DNA of 64,000 nt from Nocardia niwae NBRC 108934 = DSM 45340 (GCF_001613465.1 NZ_BDCK01000030.1:146103-210102), one strand, 5' to 3'; shown: positions 1-7,892, numbered from the stretch's first letter. The notes: generated from the sequence alone by a model not told the origin. Translations and numbers: made by a program.

Positions 1-749
1 AGATCGCGCCGGAGGTCGTCGCCGGCGCGCAGCGCGCGGACGCCGCGCCGGTTCTGGTGGCCAGTCACTATCTCGCCGGTCTCGTCGTGCTCGCGACGTT
101 GGCGGCGGCGGAGGGCTTCGCTCGGGTGGATGCCGTCCGGATCGGTGCCGTGCTGGATGAAACGGACGCGGGCGGCCCCGCGGGGATGGCGGATCTGGAG
201 CGGCTTTCGGCCGCTACTTCGGCGGGGTGGGTGCGGCGTGACGGCGTCTTCACCTGGCTGGCAGTGGCCGACGCCGAAGCCGGTGTGCGCGGCGTCGACG
301 GTGTCGAAGTGCCCGGGCAGAGCATCCCCGTCCTCGATGTGCCGAGTATCGCGCTCGCGACGGGCGCGGACGACGTTCGCTTCGACCTCGCCGTAGGGGA
401 GTCCGCGGGCCGCCGCCGCGGCGGATCCGCTTCCACGGAGGTTCGGATCGACATCGAAGGAGCGGATAAGGCGGGCGATCCGGCGCGGACGAGCCGCTAC
501 CTGGTCCATCCGGCGGGGCAGCGGCCTTTGACCGCGCTCGGCATCGCCTTGGGCGTCGAGCGTTTGCTCGGGTTGCGCGGGCACGCTGTCGCCCCCGGCA
601 TTTACACGCCCGAAGCGTTGATCGATCCACGCCACGCGGTCGAGTGGATGCGCGAGATCGGCACCGAGTTCATCGACGTCCAACCGACTCGGGTGAGAAC
701 AGCGACTGCTCGGTCGACGCGCTGGTCAGCGACAACGTCGCGGACCTGA
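1..749 (+). CDS. Saccharopine dehydrogenase-like protein, 5' truncated by window edge
   Basis: The reading frame is open from the first bases of the window, so the N-terminus and any NAD(P)-binding motif lie outside. The visible part is about 230 residues with strong actinobacterial codon bias. It resembles the C-terminal half of NAD(P)-binding saccharopine-dehydrogenase-family proteins, for example in the stretch around YLVHPAGQRPLTALGIALG. After about nucleotide 690 the sequence stops looking like this family. The frame then runs on through DNA that, in another frame, encodes a piece of a spore photoproduct lyase-like protein. The true C-terminus therefore seems to have been replaced by a junction, and the gene may be broken. 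The family call is from memory of the pattern and is only moderately secure. Confidence 0.5.
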   Translation, partial: IAPEVVAGAQRADAAPVLVASHYLAGLVVLATLAAAEGFARVDAVRIGAVLDETDAGGPAGMADLERLSAATSAGWVRRDGVFTWLAVADAEAGVRGVDGVEVPGQSIPVLDVPSIALATGADDVRFDLAVGESAGRRRGGSASTEVRIDIEGADKAGDPARTSRYLVHPAGQRPLTALGIALGVERLLGLRGHAVAPGIYTPEALIDPRHAVEWMREIGTEFIDVQPTRVRTATARSTRWSATTSRT

Positions 750-935
750 TCACCGCGTTCCGCATGTGGCCGGACGCGAAGGCGTCGTTTGCCACCAAGT
801 ACGTCGACCGCGACCTGCTCGATCTGGACTCCCGCGGCCGGACCCGGATGACGTTCTCGCTCATGCCCGAGGCCGACTCCCGGCTGCTGGACCTGCGCAG
901 CACGCCGATCCGGCAGCGCATCGATGTCGTCGGCG
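692..935 (+). pseudogene. Remnant of a spore-photoproduct-lyase-family radical SAM gene
   Basis: About 80 codons in the second forward frame read through motifs ENSDCSVDALVSDNVADLI, AFRMWPDAKASFATKYV and RTRMTFSLMP. These are typical of the middle of actinobacterial proteins annotated as spore photoproduct lyase family (radical SAM). No start codon, no CxxxCxxC cluster and no C-terminal part is present, so this is a fragment. It begins at a junction where the preceding saccharopine-dehydrogenase-like frame loses similarity. I infer a deletion or recombination that joined two genes. Confidence 0.6.
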
Positions 936-1011
936 TGCATCGGCTCGCCGCCGTGGACGCAACACCGATCGCTGACTCCAGGACAGCACTCGCTACGAGA
1001 ACACGGAGATT

Positions 1012-2043
1012 TCAACCGCGCCAGGTCTCCAAGACGTGGTCGACGGTCGGGCGGATCCGGGCTCTGGCCTCCGAGCGGGGGACGCCGGTCATGAGGAGGT
1101 GGTCGTAATCGGTGTCGCGGTGTCGGATGGAAGCGATGACGGCGAGGGTGAGCGCTTCGGGGGAGAAGAGTTTGGCTGCGGCCGTGCGGCCTACGCGGCC
1201 GCTGCCGCGGACGGCGGCGTGTTCGGCGATCTGGGTGGCGCGGTCGGCGGGGCAGCCGGGGAACAGCCGGCGGATCTCGTCGGACATGCGGGCGCAGTAT
1301 TCGACGTCTCGGGCGGTGCGTCGGATGCGGTCGCGTTCGCGGCGGCGGGCACGGGCATCGTCGTCGGCCAGGCATTGCTGTTCGGCGCGAGTGAGGGCGG
1401 CTTCTTCGACGAGGATGCCCAGCCGTTCGTAGCGTTTGCGTCGCCGATTGAGGCGGACCACGACGGCGGCGAGGGTGCTCTCCTTCTTGGCACGCCGGCT
1501 CAGCGCCGCGTTCCCGGCGGGCAGGAACTCGAGATGGTCGAGGTCCGAACAGGTCAGGCACAGCGGCCCGGCCGCGGAGGTGATCGAATACGGGCCCGTT
1601 TCGGCGCATTCGGCGCACGTCCACGGCTCTGCGGCCTCGACCACCGTCAGATCCGGCGCCCGGTTCTGACGTTGGACGACCTGTTCGCGGCGCGCCGGGC
1701 TGAGCTGCGCGGAGAGCCAGTGCACCCGGAACACCTCGTCCGCGCCGTCGTCGGCGAACCGCAATGCCTCGCGATCGCGCCCACCCGATAGATACGTCGC
1801 TGTGCTCGCGATGAGCCCGTGCTCGCGGGCCCACTCGCCCAGTAGTTCCGCCGCCTCGTGCATCCGCCGTGAGTCCACCGCTGCGACCTGCTCCAACGAC
1901 CGCACCTGCCCTTGCCGCCAGCGATCGATCCGACTGGTTCGCACCCACCCCAGAGCGGCGAAGACGTCGACTGCCGACACATATTTGCGTTGGGCCAGAG
2001 CCGCTTCCGCAGCCTCTGTCACTCGCCGCCGCAGCTTGGACAC
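1012..2043 (-). CDS. DUF2293 domain-containing protein
   Basis: This is a 343-residue protein of unknown function. The C-terminal 90 residues carry the DUF2293 pattern: RRLFPGCPADRATQIAEHAA, then a segment with VIASIRHRDTDYD, then VPRSEARARIRPTVD. An arginine-rich central region (about residues 170-240) and two CxxC pairs (CAEC and CLTC, about residues 150-180) suggest a small zinc-binding module. I chose the GTG at 2043 because the family-like sequence (SKLRRRVTEAAEAALAQRK) begins there. The longer open frame up to 2313 runs antisense to an enoyl-CoA hydratase remnant and is not protein-like. The gene stands alone and converges on the fragments to its left. Confidence 0.75.
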   Translation of the reverse strand: MSKLRRRVTEAAEAALAQRKYVSAVDVFAALGWVRTSRIDRWRQGQVRSLEQVAAVDSRRMHEAAELLGEWAREHGLIASTATYLSGGRDREALRFADDGADEVFRVHWLSAQLSPARREQVVQRQNRAPDLTVVEAAEPWTCAECAETGPYSITSAAGPLCLTCSDLDHLEFLPAGNAALSRRAKKESTLAAVVVRLNRRRKRYERLGILVEEAALTRAEQQCLADDDARARRRERDRIRRTARDVEYCARMSDEIRRLFPGCPADRATQIAEHAAVRGSGRVGRTAAAKLFSPEALTLAVIASIRHRDTDYDHLLMTGVPRSEARARIRPTVDHVLETWRG

Positions 2044-2087
2044 GGGTTCGAACCCTAGCGCACGTCGCGGACCGGCTCGGCGATCGG

Positions 2088-2356
2088 ATGGCGACGGTGT
2101 ACGAGGGGCAGCATCGGCCGACCGATCCGGCTGAGGGCACCGGGATCGAGATGGCGGCCTTCGCCGGGCGGCTGGTGGCCACGCTCGGGACATTCTTCCG
2201 GCTGCCGGAGATCGAGTATGGGCTTGGTGCCCGGCAGCCGGTGGGACCGTCAGCATCCCGCGCCGCATCGGGCGGTGGCGCGTGGCTTGGATGATGCTGA
2301 CCGGCGATCGCATCGATACGGAAACCGCGTTGCGTTGAAGACTGTTCGACGCCGTG
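2088..2356 (+). pseudogene. Enoyl-CoA hydratase/isomerase (crotonase) remnant
   Basis: Three forward frames together spell a crotonase-like stretch. One frame gives AEGTGIEMAAFAGRLVA and FRLPEIEYGL. The next gives GLVPG at about 2220. The third gives GGTVSIPRRIG and MMLTGDRIDTETALR. Two frameshifts lie within about 2215-2245. The codon after ALR is TGA where the family normally has tryptophan (ALRWGL). The remaining sequence LFDAV follows directly, as expected for a crotonase. No N-terminal third is recognisable. The assignment rests on the PEIEYGLVPGxGGT...PRRIG order typical of the family. It is clearly non-functional as it stands. Confidence 0.6.
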
Positions 2357-2451
2357 CAGCAGATCCAGGGCCGGCGGTGTCCGGAGCGCGCGGACTCGAA
2401 GTGCCGGGTGAGATCCGAGCAGTTCGGCGGAAAGGGCGGCGCGATTCTCGG

Positions 2452-2949
2452 TTATCGTGTGCCGCTGCGGTGTTCGGCCTCCCACCGATCCAGCAGAGCG
2501 GGCAATTCCTTGCCCATCCAGACGAAGAACTCGTGCATATCGCGCACTCGCGCCGCGTCCGCGCCGTTCGGATCATCGAACAGGGCCAGGCCGCGGGAGG
2601 TCATATCGGTGAGCTGGTCGTACATGCCGGATTGCTGCCTGGTGAGTTCGGGCAGAATGCCCGGTCGCACCGAATAGTAGTCGCGGCGATCGCCGGGCTT
2701 GCTGGTCTTGTCGACCCATCGCATGGTGGTGAGTGTTTTGAGCGCACTGGAAATGGAGCCCTTGGACGCGCGCAGCGCCTCGGCGATCTGGTTGAAGGTC
2801 TGCTCCGGCGGGTCGCAGATCAACAACCAGCCGACTGTCCGGCCGACCATGCGGACCAGACCCATCCGTTCGAAGACGAGCGCGAGATCCTCCACGAAGG
2901 CCAGTTGGGCGTCGGTGGGGGCAGGTGCCGATTCGGATGCGCTGGTCAT
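2452..2949 (-). CDS. GbsR/MarR-family winged-helix transcriptional regulator
   Basis: This 165-residue DNA-binding protein has a winged helix-turn-helix at about residues 35-100, with FNQIAEALRASKGSISSALK as the helix-turn-helix core and a wing around KPGDRRDYYSVRPG. A helical C-terminal dimerisation region follows. The overall pattern (a long N-terminal helix, then an HTH with KGSISSAL) fits the GbsR branch of the MarR superfamily. It is the last gene of a three-gene minus-strand operon behind an ABC exporter ATPase and permease, 70 bp downstream of the permease. The placement suggests it is the local repressor. The likely targets are the two inverted repeats upstream of the ATPase gene, but that is inference. 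Confidence 0.85.
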   Translation of the reverse strand: MTSASESAPAPTDAQLAFVEDLALVFERMGLVRMVGRTVGWLLICDPPEQTFNQIAEALRASKGSISSALKTLTTMRWVDKTSKPGDRRDYYSVRPGILPELTRQQSGMYDQLTDMTSRGLALFDDPNGADAARVRDMHEFFVWMGKELPALLDRWEAEHRSGTR

Positions 2950-3019
2950 GGGATCAGTATTCTTCCTGCGGGAAACGGGGATGCGGGGCGGGTCGGTGCG
3001 AACCGCCCCGCAGGAGTTG

Positions 3020-3799
3020 TCAGACCGCGAGGTCCCGGCGATCGAATGCGATGAGCGACAGCCCGCAGGCGACGGCGACGAGGATGGCCAGCACGAGAAG
3101 GTGTCCCGGATTCCAGCCGTTCACCAGCGGTGAGTCGCCGATGGCGTAGTAGAAGGGCGAGAACTTCCTCAGCCACGACGCCCCGTCGACGATTCCGCCG
3201 AGGCTGTTGGCCAGGTATCCGCCGAGCACCAGCAGCGCGGTGAGCCCCAGAGTCTGCGCCCGTCGCCCGGTGACCGCGCCGACCAGTTGGGTCAGGGCGG
3301 CGACTGCCAGTCCGAGTAGGCCGAGACCGGCCACGGCGGCGAGAATATTCCCGGCCGGCACGTCCAATTGTCCGGCTTCGGCTCCGACGAGCACGCTCGA
3401 TCCCAGTACGCCGGTGACCACGCCGATCTGGACCGCGAGTGCGGCGAACCGCTGCCGGACCAGGCTGGTGCGGCTGATCGGTTGCGCGAGGAGCAGATCC
3501 AGCGTCCCGCTCTCTTCCTGGGTAGCCGAGCGGACGCCCATGGTGACCGCGAAGATCACGACGAGCAGCAGGCCCATCAGGGCGAAGATGGTCGAGTGCA
3601 GATAACCGGCGGCGGTGGCGAAGTCGCCCATGCCCATCGCGTCGTAGATGCTGCTCTGTTCGATGTTCAGCGAGCCCTGCTCCGCCAATGACCGATAGGA
3701 CGGCAGGTATATCAGCGGCACGATGGCCATGCCGAGCGACCAGCCGATCAGGGAGCGCTTCTGTTCCTTCAGGGTCTGCGTGTACACCGAGCGAGTCAT
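3020..3799 (-). CDS. ABC-2 type transporter permease subunit
   Basis: A 259-residue integral membrane protein with about six hydrophobic segments (roughly residues 20-36, 66-88, 118-138, 146-170, 184-202 and 235-252). The sequence after the second segment (RSATQEESGTLDLLLAQPIS) is the characteristic ABC-2 permease motif that couples to the ATPase. It starts 49 bp downstream of the ATPase gene, so the two make one exporter, probably as a homodimer of permeases with two ATPases. The substrate cannot be read from the sequence. Exporters of this layout with a GbsR/MarR regulator are commonly drug, lipid or peptide efflux systems, which is general family knowledge rather than evidence here. Confidence 0.85.
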   Translation of the reverse strand: MTRSVYTQTLKEQKRSLIGWSLGMAIVPLIYLPSYRSLAEQGSLNIEQSSIYDAMGMGDFATAAGYLHSTIFALMGLLLVVIFAVTMGVRSATQEESGTLDLLLAQPISRTSLVRQRFAALAVQIGVVTGVLGSSVLVGAEAGQLDVPAGNILAAVAGLGLLGLAVAALTQLVGAVTGRRAQTLGLTALLVLGGYLANSLGGIVDGASWLRKFSPFYYAIGDSPLVNGWNPGHLLVLAILVAVACGLSLIAFDRRDLAV

Positions 3800-3848
3800 G
3801 ACGGGGTCCTTTGTGCGAAGAGACTTCGGGCTGGATGGGGCAGTGGGT

Positions 3849-4736
3849 TCAGCGGTCGTAGAGGCTGAAGAACATCTGCTCGAGATCGGGCTCGCTGGAC
3901 AGCACGCTCACCAAGGGATACTTGGCGGCCGTCTTGAACAGTGCGTCGACCTCGCCCTCGGTGGTGCAATGCAGGGTGCGACCCTCGACGGTCAGATCCC
4001 GCACACCGGGCAGGTGTGCGAAGTCGTCGGCGAAGACATCCGCGCCGAAGACCATGTCGACGGTGCGTGGGGCGCGACGACGGAGTTCCTCCACATCCTC
4101 GGTGGCCAGTAGCCGTCCGGCGCGCATGATGACGGCGCGGTCGGCGGTCTGCTGCACCTCGGTGAGGATGTGCGAGGACATGAAGACGGTCTGCCCGTTG
4201 TTCTTGGCGTCGGTGACCAGGTCCAGGAATCGTTGCTGCAGAAGCGGATCCAATCCGGAGGACGGTTCGTCGAGGATCAGCAGATCCGGGGAGTGCATGA
4301 AGGCGGCGATGATTCCGACCTTCTGTTTGTTACCCTTGCTCATCGCCCCGACCTTCTTGGACAGGTCCAGATCCAGTAGTCGCGCCAGCTCCTCGATTCG
4401 CCCAGCGGGAACGGTGCCGCGCTGATCGGCGAGGAACGCCAACAGATCTCGCGCGGTATTGCGGCCTTCGAGGGCGAGTTCACCCGGCAGGTAGCCGATA
4501 CGCCGTCGTAATTGCGCACCACCAGTGCGGGGATCGGTGCCGAAGACCTCGACGCGTCCGGCGGTGGGACGGATGAGGTCCAGCAGGATGCGAATGGTGG
4601 TCGACTTGCCGGCGCCGTTGGGCCCGAGAAAGCCGAACACTTCACCCTGGGCGACCTCGAGGCTCAAGTCGGTGAGGGCGATGTGCTTGCCGTAACGCTT
4701 GCTCAGGCCTTCGATGCGGATGGCGGGGGCGGTCAT
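3849..4736 (-). CDS. ABC transporter ATP-binding protein
   Basis: A 295-residue cytoplasmic ATPase. The Walker A motif is GPNGAGKST (near residue 40), the Q-loop region contains YLPGEL, the signature is MSKGNKQK (an LSGGQ variant), Walker B is LLILDEPSSGLDP, and the switch histidine is in SSHIL. The C-terminal 80 residues are the variable domain found in CcmA/DrrA-type exporters. I chose the ATG at 4736 because a strong AAGGAG lies five bases upstream. An upstream in-frame start at 4754 would cover this Shine-Dalgarno sequence. It is the promoter-proximal gene of the operon with the permease and GbsR-type regulator. Two inverted repeats lie directly upstream. Confidence 0.92.
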   Translation of the reverse strand: MTAPAIRIEGLSKRYGKHIALTDLSLEVAQGEVFGFLGPNGAGKSTTIRILLDLIRPTAGRVEVFGTDPRTGGAQLRRRIGYLPGELALEGRNTARDLLAFLADQRGTVPAGRIEELARLLDLDLSKKVGAMSKGNKQKVGIIAAFMHSPDLLILDEPSSGLDPLLQQRFLDLVTDAKNNGQTVFMSSHILTEVQQTADRAVIMRAGRLLATEDVEELRRRAPRTVDMVFGADVFADDFAHLPGVRDLTVEGRTLHCTTEGEVDALFKTAAKYPLVSVLSSEPDLEQMFFSLYDR

Positions 4737-4753
4737 GTCACTCCTTCGCTGCA

Positions 4754-4775
4754 ACTTGCAACGAGTTCTGCAAGT
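4754..4775. promoter_or_regulatory. Inverted repeat (operator candidate), ABC exporter promoter
   Basis: ACTTGCA and TGCAAGT form perfect 7-bp arms around an 8-bp spacer. The site lies 18 bp upstream of the ATPase start codon, where a repressor would block transcription or elongation. It has the same arm-spacer-arm geometry as the second repeat at 4780-4803, although the sequence differs. Confidence 0.55.
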
Positions 4776-4779
4776 ACGG

Positions 4780-4803
4780 TGTGTTCAGTAAATATTGAAC
4801 ACA
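4780..4803. promoter_or_regulatory. Inverted repeat (operator candidate) between ABC exporter and ArsR-ArsC genes
   Basis: TGTGTTCA and TGAACACA form perfect 8-bp arms around an 8-bp A/T-rich spacer (GTAAATAT). The local A/T content is far above the surrounding sequence. The site sits in the divergent promoter region and could overlap the -10 or -35 region of either side. The likeliest binder is the GbsR/MarR-type regulator at the end of the exporter operon. Confidence 0.55.
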
Positions 4804-4826
4804 ATGAATTGTCAAACCTAATGTTC

Positions 4827-4842
4827 ATCAAACCAATTTGAT
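4827..4842. promoter_or_regulatory. ArsR/SmtB-type operator
   Basis: ATCAAA and TTTGAT flank a 4-bp spacer as a perfect 16-bp palindrome. ATCAA-N-TTGAT cores are typical of ArsR/SmtB-family operators. It overlaps the first possible start codons of the ArsR-ArsC fusion gene, which fits autoregulation and suggests that translation starts either leaderless at about 4841 or at the GTG at 4856. Confidence 0.65.
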
Positions 4843-5614
4843 GTATTCTGGCGGTGTGGTCGCCTCCGATCCGGTTCCTGTTCCGTTGCTGATGCGCATG
4901 GCTTCGCATCCGTTGCGCTGGGCGGTGATGATCGAGTTGGCCGGTGGGGATCGCCGGGTGCGTGAACTGGTGAACGCCGTCGGCGAGCCGCAGAATTCGG
5001 TGTCGTATCACCTGCGGCTGCTGCGCACTGCGGGCTTGGTGAGCGCACGCCGCAGCAGCTTCGACGCACGCGACACCTACTACCACCTGGACCTGTCTGC
5101 CTGCGCGAACGCTCTCGGTGACGCGGCCGTCGCCCTGCACCCCGCGCTGGTTCCTACCCGCCGCGAGTGGCCCCGCGGGAGTTCGGTGCTGTTCCTGTGC
5201 ACCGGCAACAGTGCGCGCTCCCCGATGGCAGAGGCGATGCTGCGGCATCGGGCCACCGGGATCCAGGTCACGAGTGCCGGCAGCCATCCCGCGCCGCGGA
5301 TGCATCCGAACACGGCACGAGTCCTGCGTGCGGATTACGGCATCGATCTCGAACCTCGGCGGCCGCAGTCGCTGGAGGCGATCACCGGGCGGCGTTTCGA
5401 CTACGTGATCACGTTGTGCGACAAGATCCGTGAAGTTCCCCGCGATCACGGAGCGGCCGTAACGACACACTGGAGCCTGCCCAACCCGTCCACCGCCGCC
5501 GACACCGATTGTGCGACATATCCGGAATTCCAGCGTGTCGCAAGCGAGCTCGATATCCGGATCGGATTCGGGCCCCCACCATCGCGGCAACGTCGCGTCA
5601 CCGCGCCTCTGTAG
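4841..5614 (+). CDS. ArsR-type regulator fused to ArsC-like arsenate reductase/low-MW phosphatase
   Basis: The 257-residue protein has two domains. Residues about 10-95 are an ArsR-like winged helix (RELVNAVGEPQNSVSYHLRLL is the recognition region). It lacks the usual metal-binding CxC motif and has a single cysteine in the fifth helix. Residues about 110-235 are a low-molecular-weight phosphatase/arsenate reductase domain with the P-loop CTGNSARS. The position of the general-acid aspartate, normally HWxxxDP, reads HWSLPNP here, so aspartate is replaced by asparagine. Only one further cysteine follows (TLCDK), which would fit mycothiol-dependent rather than intramolecular disulfide chemistry. 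An ArsR-type palindrome overlaps the start. The GTG at 4856 is an alternative start. No arsenite efflux gene is adjacent. Confidence 0.85.
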   Translation: MYSGGVVASDPVPVPLLMRMASHPLRWAVMIELAGGDRRVRELVNAVGEPQNSVSYHLRLLRTAGLVSARRSSFDARDTYYHLDLSACANALGDAAVALHPALVPTRREWPRGSSVLFLCTGNSARSPMAEAMLRHRATGIQVTSAGSHPAPRMHPNTARVLRADYGIDLEPRRPQSLEAITGRRFDYVITLCDKIREVPRDHGAAVTTHWSLPNPSTAADTDCATYPEFQRVASELDIRIGFGPPPSRQRRVTAPL

Positions 5615-5684
5615 CCACCGCCGGCTGGTGACGGCCCGCTCCGATCAGCTCCATACCGAGAAACAATCACGAGGAGACTCGAAC

Positions 5685-6083
5685 ATGACGACCGCGCCGA
5701 CCGAAGTCGCCCGCGTCCGCTACCTCATCGATGATGTGCGCGCGGCGGTCGAGTTCTACACCACCCACCTCGGCTTCACCGTCGACCTCGACGCCGCGCC
5801 CGCCTTCGCCGCCGTCCGGCGTGGCCCGTTGCAACTGCTCCTGTCGGGGCCCGGGAGTTCCGCCGGGCGCCCTCTGTCCGACGGCGTCACCCCGGCGGCG
5901 GGCACCGGCTGGAACCGCATCCAGCTCGTCGTCGATGACATCGCCGCCGAATCCGCACGACTGCGAGCGGCCGGAGTCCCCTTCCGCAATGACATCGTCA
6001 GCGGCCCCGGCGGCCGGCAAGTCCTGCTGCAAGACCCCGCGGGCAACCTCGTCGAACTGTTCCAGCCCGCCGCCGCGTCGTAA
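5685..6083 (+). CDS. VOC-family (glyoxalase/dioxygenase fold) protein
   Basis: A 132-residue protein made of two beta-alpha-beta-beta-beta repeats (about residues 5-55 and 70-128). Family-typical segments are FYTTHLGFTVDLD and the C-terminal LLQDPAGNLVELFQP. The start is the ATG at 5685, preceded by GAGGAG with a 7-base spacing. It lies 70 bp downstream of the ArsR-ArsC fusion and is probably co-transcribed. It contains no cysteine, so it is not the ArsI-type carbon-arsenic lyase that sometimes accompanies ArsR genes. The glutamate in VELF is a likely metal ligand. The substrate is unknown. Confidence 0.8.
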   Translation: MTTAPTEVARVRYLIDDVRAAVEFYTTHLGFTVDLDAAPAFAAVRRGPLQLLLSGPGSSAGRPLSDGVTPAAGTGWNRIQLVVDDIAAESARLRAAGVPFRNDIVSGPGGRQVLLQDPAGNLVELFQPAAAS

Positions 6084-6093
6084 GCGCGCTTCC

Positions 6094-7455
6094 ATGTCGG
6101 ACAACGCACCGGCCGGTCCCGCAGTACCCGACGAGCTCAGCCGCCGCCTGGGAGTGGCGGACGCGGTGGTGATCGGGCTGGGCTCCATGATCGGCGCGGG
6201 TATCTTCGCCGCCCTCGCGCCGGCCGCGCAGGCTGCCGGATCGGGGCTGCTGGTGGGATTGGCGATCGCCGCCGTGGTGGCCTACTGCAACGCGACATCC
6301 TCGGCGCGGCTGGCCGCACGCTATCCGACGTCGGGCGGCACCTACGTCTATGGCCGCGAACGGCTCGGCGACTTCTGGGGCTACCTCGCCGGATGGGGTT
6401 TCATCGTCGGCAAGACCGCCTCCTGCGCGGCGATGGCGCTGACCGTCGGCAGCTACCTCTGGCCGGCCCACGCGCACGCGGTCGCGGTCGCGGCGGTCCT
6501 CGCGTTGACCGCTGTCGACTACGCCGGAGTGCGGAAGTCCGCGTGGCTGACTCGCGCGATCGTCGCGGTCGTCCTCACGGTGCTCGCGGCCGTGGCCGTG
6601 ACCGTCCTCACCTCCGACGGCGCGCAGGTGGCGCAGCTGCGCATCGGCGGAGAAATGACCATCTCGGGTGTCCTGCAGGCCGCGGGCCTGCTGTTCTTCG
6701 CCTTCGCGGGATACGCGCGGATCGCGACACTCGGGGAGGAGGTGCGCGATCCCGCCCGCACGATTCCGCGGGCGATTCCCCTGGCGCTGGGCATCACCCT
6801 CGTCGTCTACGCCGTCGTCGCGGTCGCGGTGCTGATGACGCTCGGCGCTGCCGACCTCGCGTCGGCCACGACGCCACTGACAGATGCGGTGCACGCAGCC
6901 GGGGCCGGGTGGCTGGCGCCTGCGGTGCGAGCCGGTGCCGCGGTGGCGGCGCTGGGCTCGCTGCTCGCGTTGATCCTCGGCGTCTCCCGCACGACCCTGG
7001 CCATGGCCCGCGACCGGCACCTGCCCCATGTGCTCGCCGCCGTCCATCCCCGGTTCGCCGTGCCGCATCGGGCCGAGATCACGGTGGGCGTGGTTGTCGC
7101 GCTCCTGGCCGCCACCGTGGATCTGCGGGGCGCGATCGGGTTCTCCTCGTTCGGTGTACTGGCCTATTACGCCGTCGCCAACGCCGCAGCCTGGACGCTT
7201 TCTCCGGCAGAGAACCGACCGCCCCGTGTCATCCCCGGCATCGGCCTGGCCGGTTGTCTGCTGCTCGCCTTCGCTCTGCCGTTGACGTCGGTGCTGGCCG
7301 GGGCCGCCGTGGTCGCGGCCGGCGCGCTCGCCTACCTCGCGCGCCGCACGCTGACCCGCGGCGGCAGGAAGTCCACCGAGACCACGACCACCGCCGGACC
7401 GACCGAGGGCGCCACCCCGATCGGAGGCGAGAACACACAGCGGCGCGGCGCCTGA
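6094..7455 (+). CDS. APC-family amino acid permease
   Basis: A 453-residue membrane protein with about twelve transmembrane segments. The first segment carries GLGSMIGAGIFAALAPAA, the conserved glycine-rich substrate site of the amino acid-polyamine-organocation superfamily. A second family landmark, FFAFAGYARIATLGEEVRDP, lies near residue 210. The start 10 bp after the VOC gene suggests translational coupling and one operon with the ArsR-ArsC fusion. The C-terminal 40 residues are a polar, threonine-rich cytoplasmic tail. Linkage to an ArsR-type regulator raises the possibility that the transported compound, not arsenic, is the inducer. That is speculation. Confidence 0.88.
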   Translation: MSDNAPAGPAVPDELSRRLGVADAVVIGLGSMIGAGIFAALAPAAQAAGSGLLVGLAIAAVVAYCNATSSARLAARYPTSGGTYVYGRERLGDFWGYLAGWGFIVGKTASCAAMALTVGSYLWPAHAHAVAVAAVLALTAVDYAGVRKSAWLTRAIVAVVLTVLAAVAVTVLTSDGAQVAQLRIGGEMTISGVLQAAGLLFFAFAGYARIATLGEEVRDPARTIPRAIPLALGITLVVYAVVAVAVLMTLGAADLASATTPLTDAVHAAGAGWLAPAVRAGAAVAALGSLLALILGVSRTTLAMARDRHLPHVLAAVHPRFAVPHRAEITVGVVVALLAATVDLRGAIGFSSFGVLAYYAVANAAAWTLSPAENRPPRVIPGIGLAGCLLLAFALPLTSVLAGAAVVAAGALAYLARRTLTRGGRKSTETTTTAGPTEGATPIGGENTQRRGA

Positions 7456-7858
7456 GGGCCGCCCGATCGAGAACGCCGAACCGCCGCGGCAAGGCACTCT
7501 CCTCGGTCCATGCCCTCTCGGTCGTGTCCGTTGTAGCGGCCGGCGGTCGCGCTGGATGCCGCGGAGCACCGGGCAGTCCTCGTGTTGGGTGGCTCCCGGA
7601 GGACGCCCGGGATAGCGGGAACGACTGATCGACTCAGCATTAAGTGACCATATATTCGTCGATTTTCGTCGGGATTGCGCATGGTGGTTCTTTGAGCCGG
7701 GGGGCGCCCCTGGAGGGCTCCCCTCGGCAGTGGAGTCGCGGTTAACTCGCGCTGTACCTGTGCAAATGGCAACCTTTGAGCACTGAATAAGCGACGCGCG
7801 CAGCGTCGGCCGTTCCTTTCCGAATCGCCAGCCAGACAGGAGCCGCTTCGGCTACTAT
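7456..7858. other. Intergenic region, no gene seen
   Basis: About 400 bp between the permease and the small secreted protein. Open frames here are antisense or lack start signals and family-like sequence. The first 160 bp are G/C-rich. The centre around 7620-7680 is more A/T-rich and may hold a promoter, but no convincing hexamer pair stands out. Confidence 0.5.
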
Positions 7859-7874
7859 GTGAATAACGATTCAC
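7859..7874. promoter_or_regulatory. Palindromic operator candidate before secreted protein gene
   Basis: GTGAAT and ATTCAC form perfect 6-bp arms around AACG. A -10-like TACTAT (7853-7858) lies immediately upstream, so the palindrome covers the expected transcription start. A TetR-type repressor site is the simplest reading, but no regulator gene is adjacent. Confidence 0.5.
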
Positions 7875-7892
7875 TAACGAAGGAGCGCGATG

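Noticed and set aside
2044..2055. GGGTTCGAACCC palindrome resembling a tRNA T-loop
   Set aside because: No acceptor stem or anticodon arm surrounds it. It lies just before the DUF2293 start and may simply be a chance palindrome.
5685..6083. VOC protein as ArsI-type carbon-arsenic lyase
   Set aside because: It has no cysteine, and that enzyme needs a vicinal cysteine pair.
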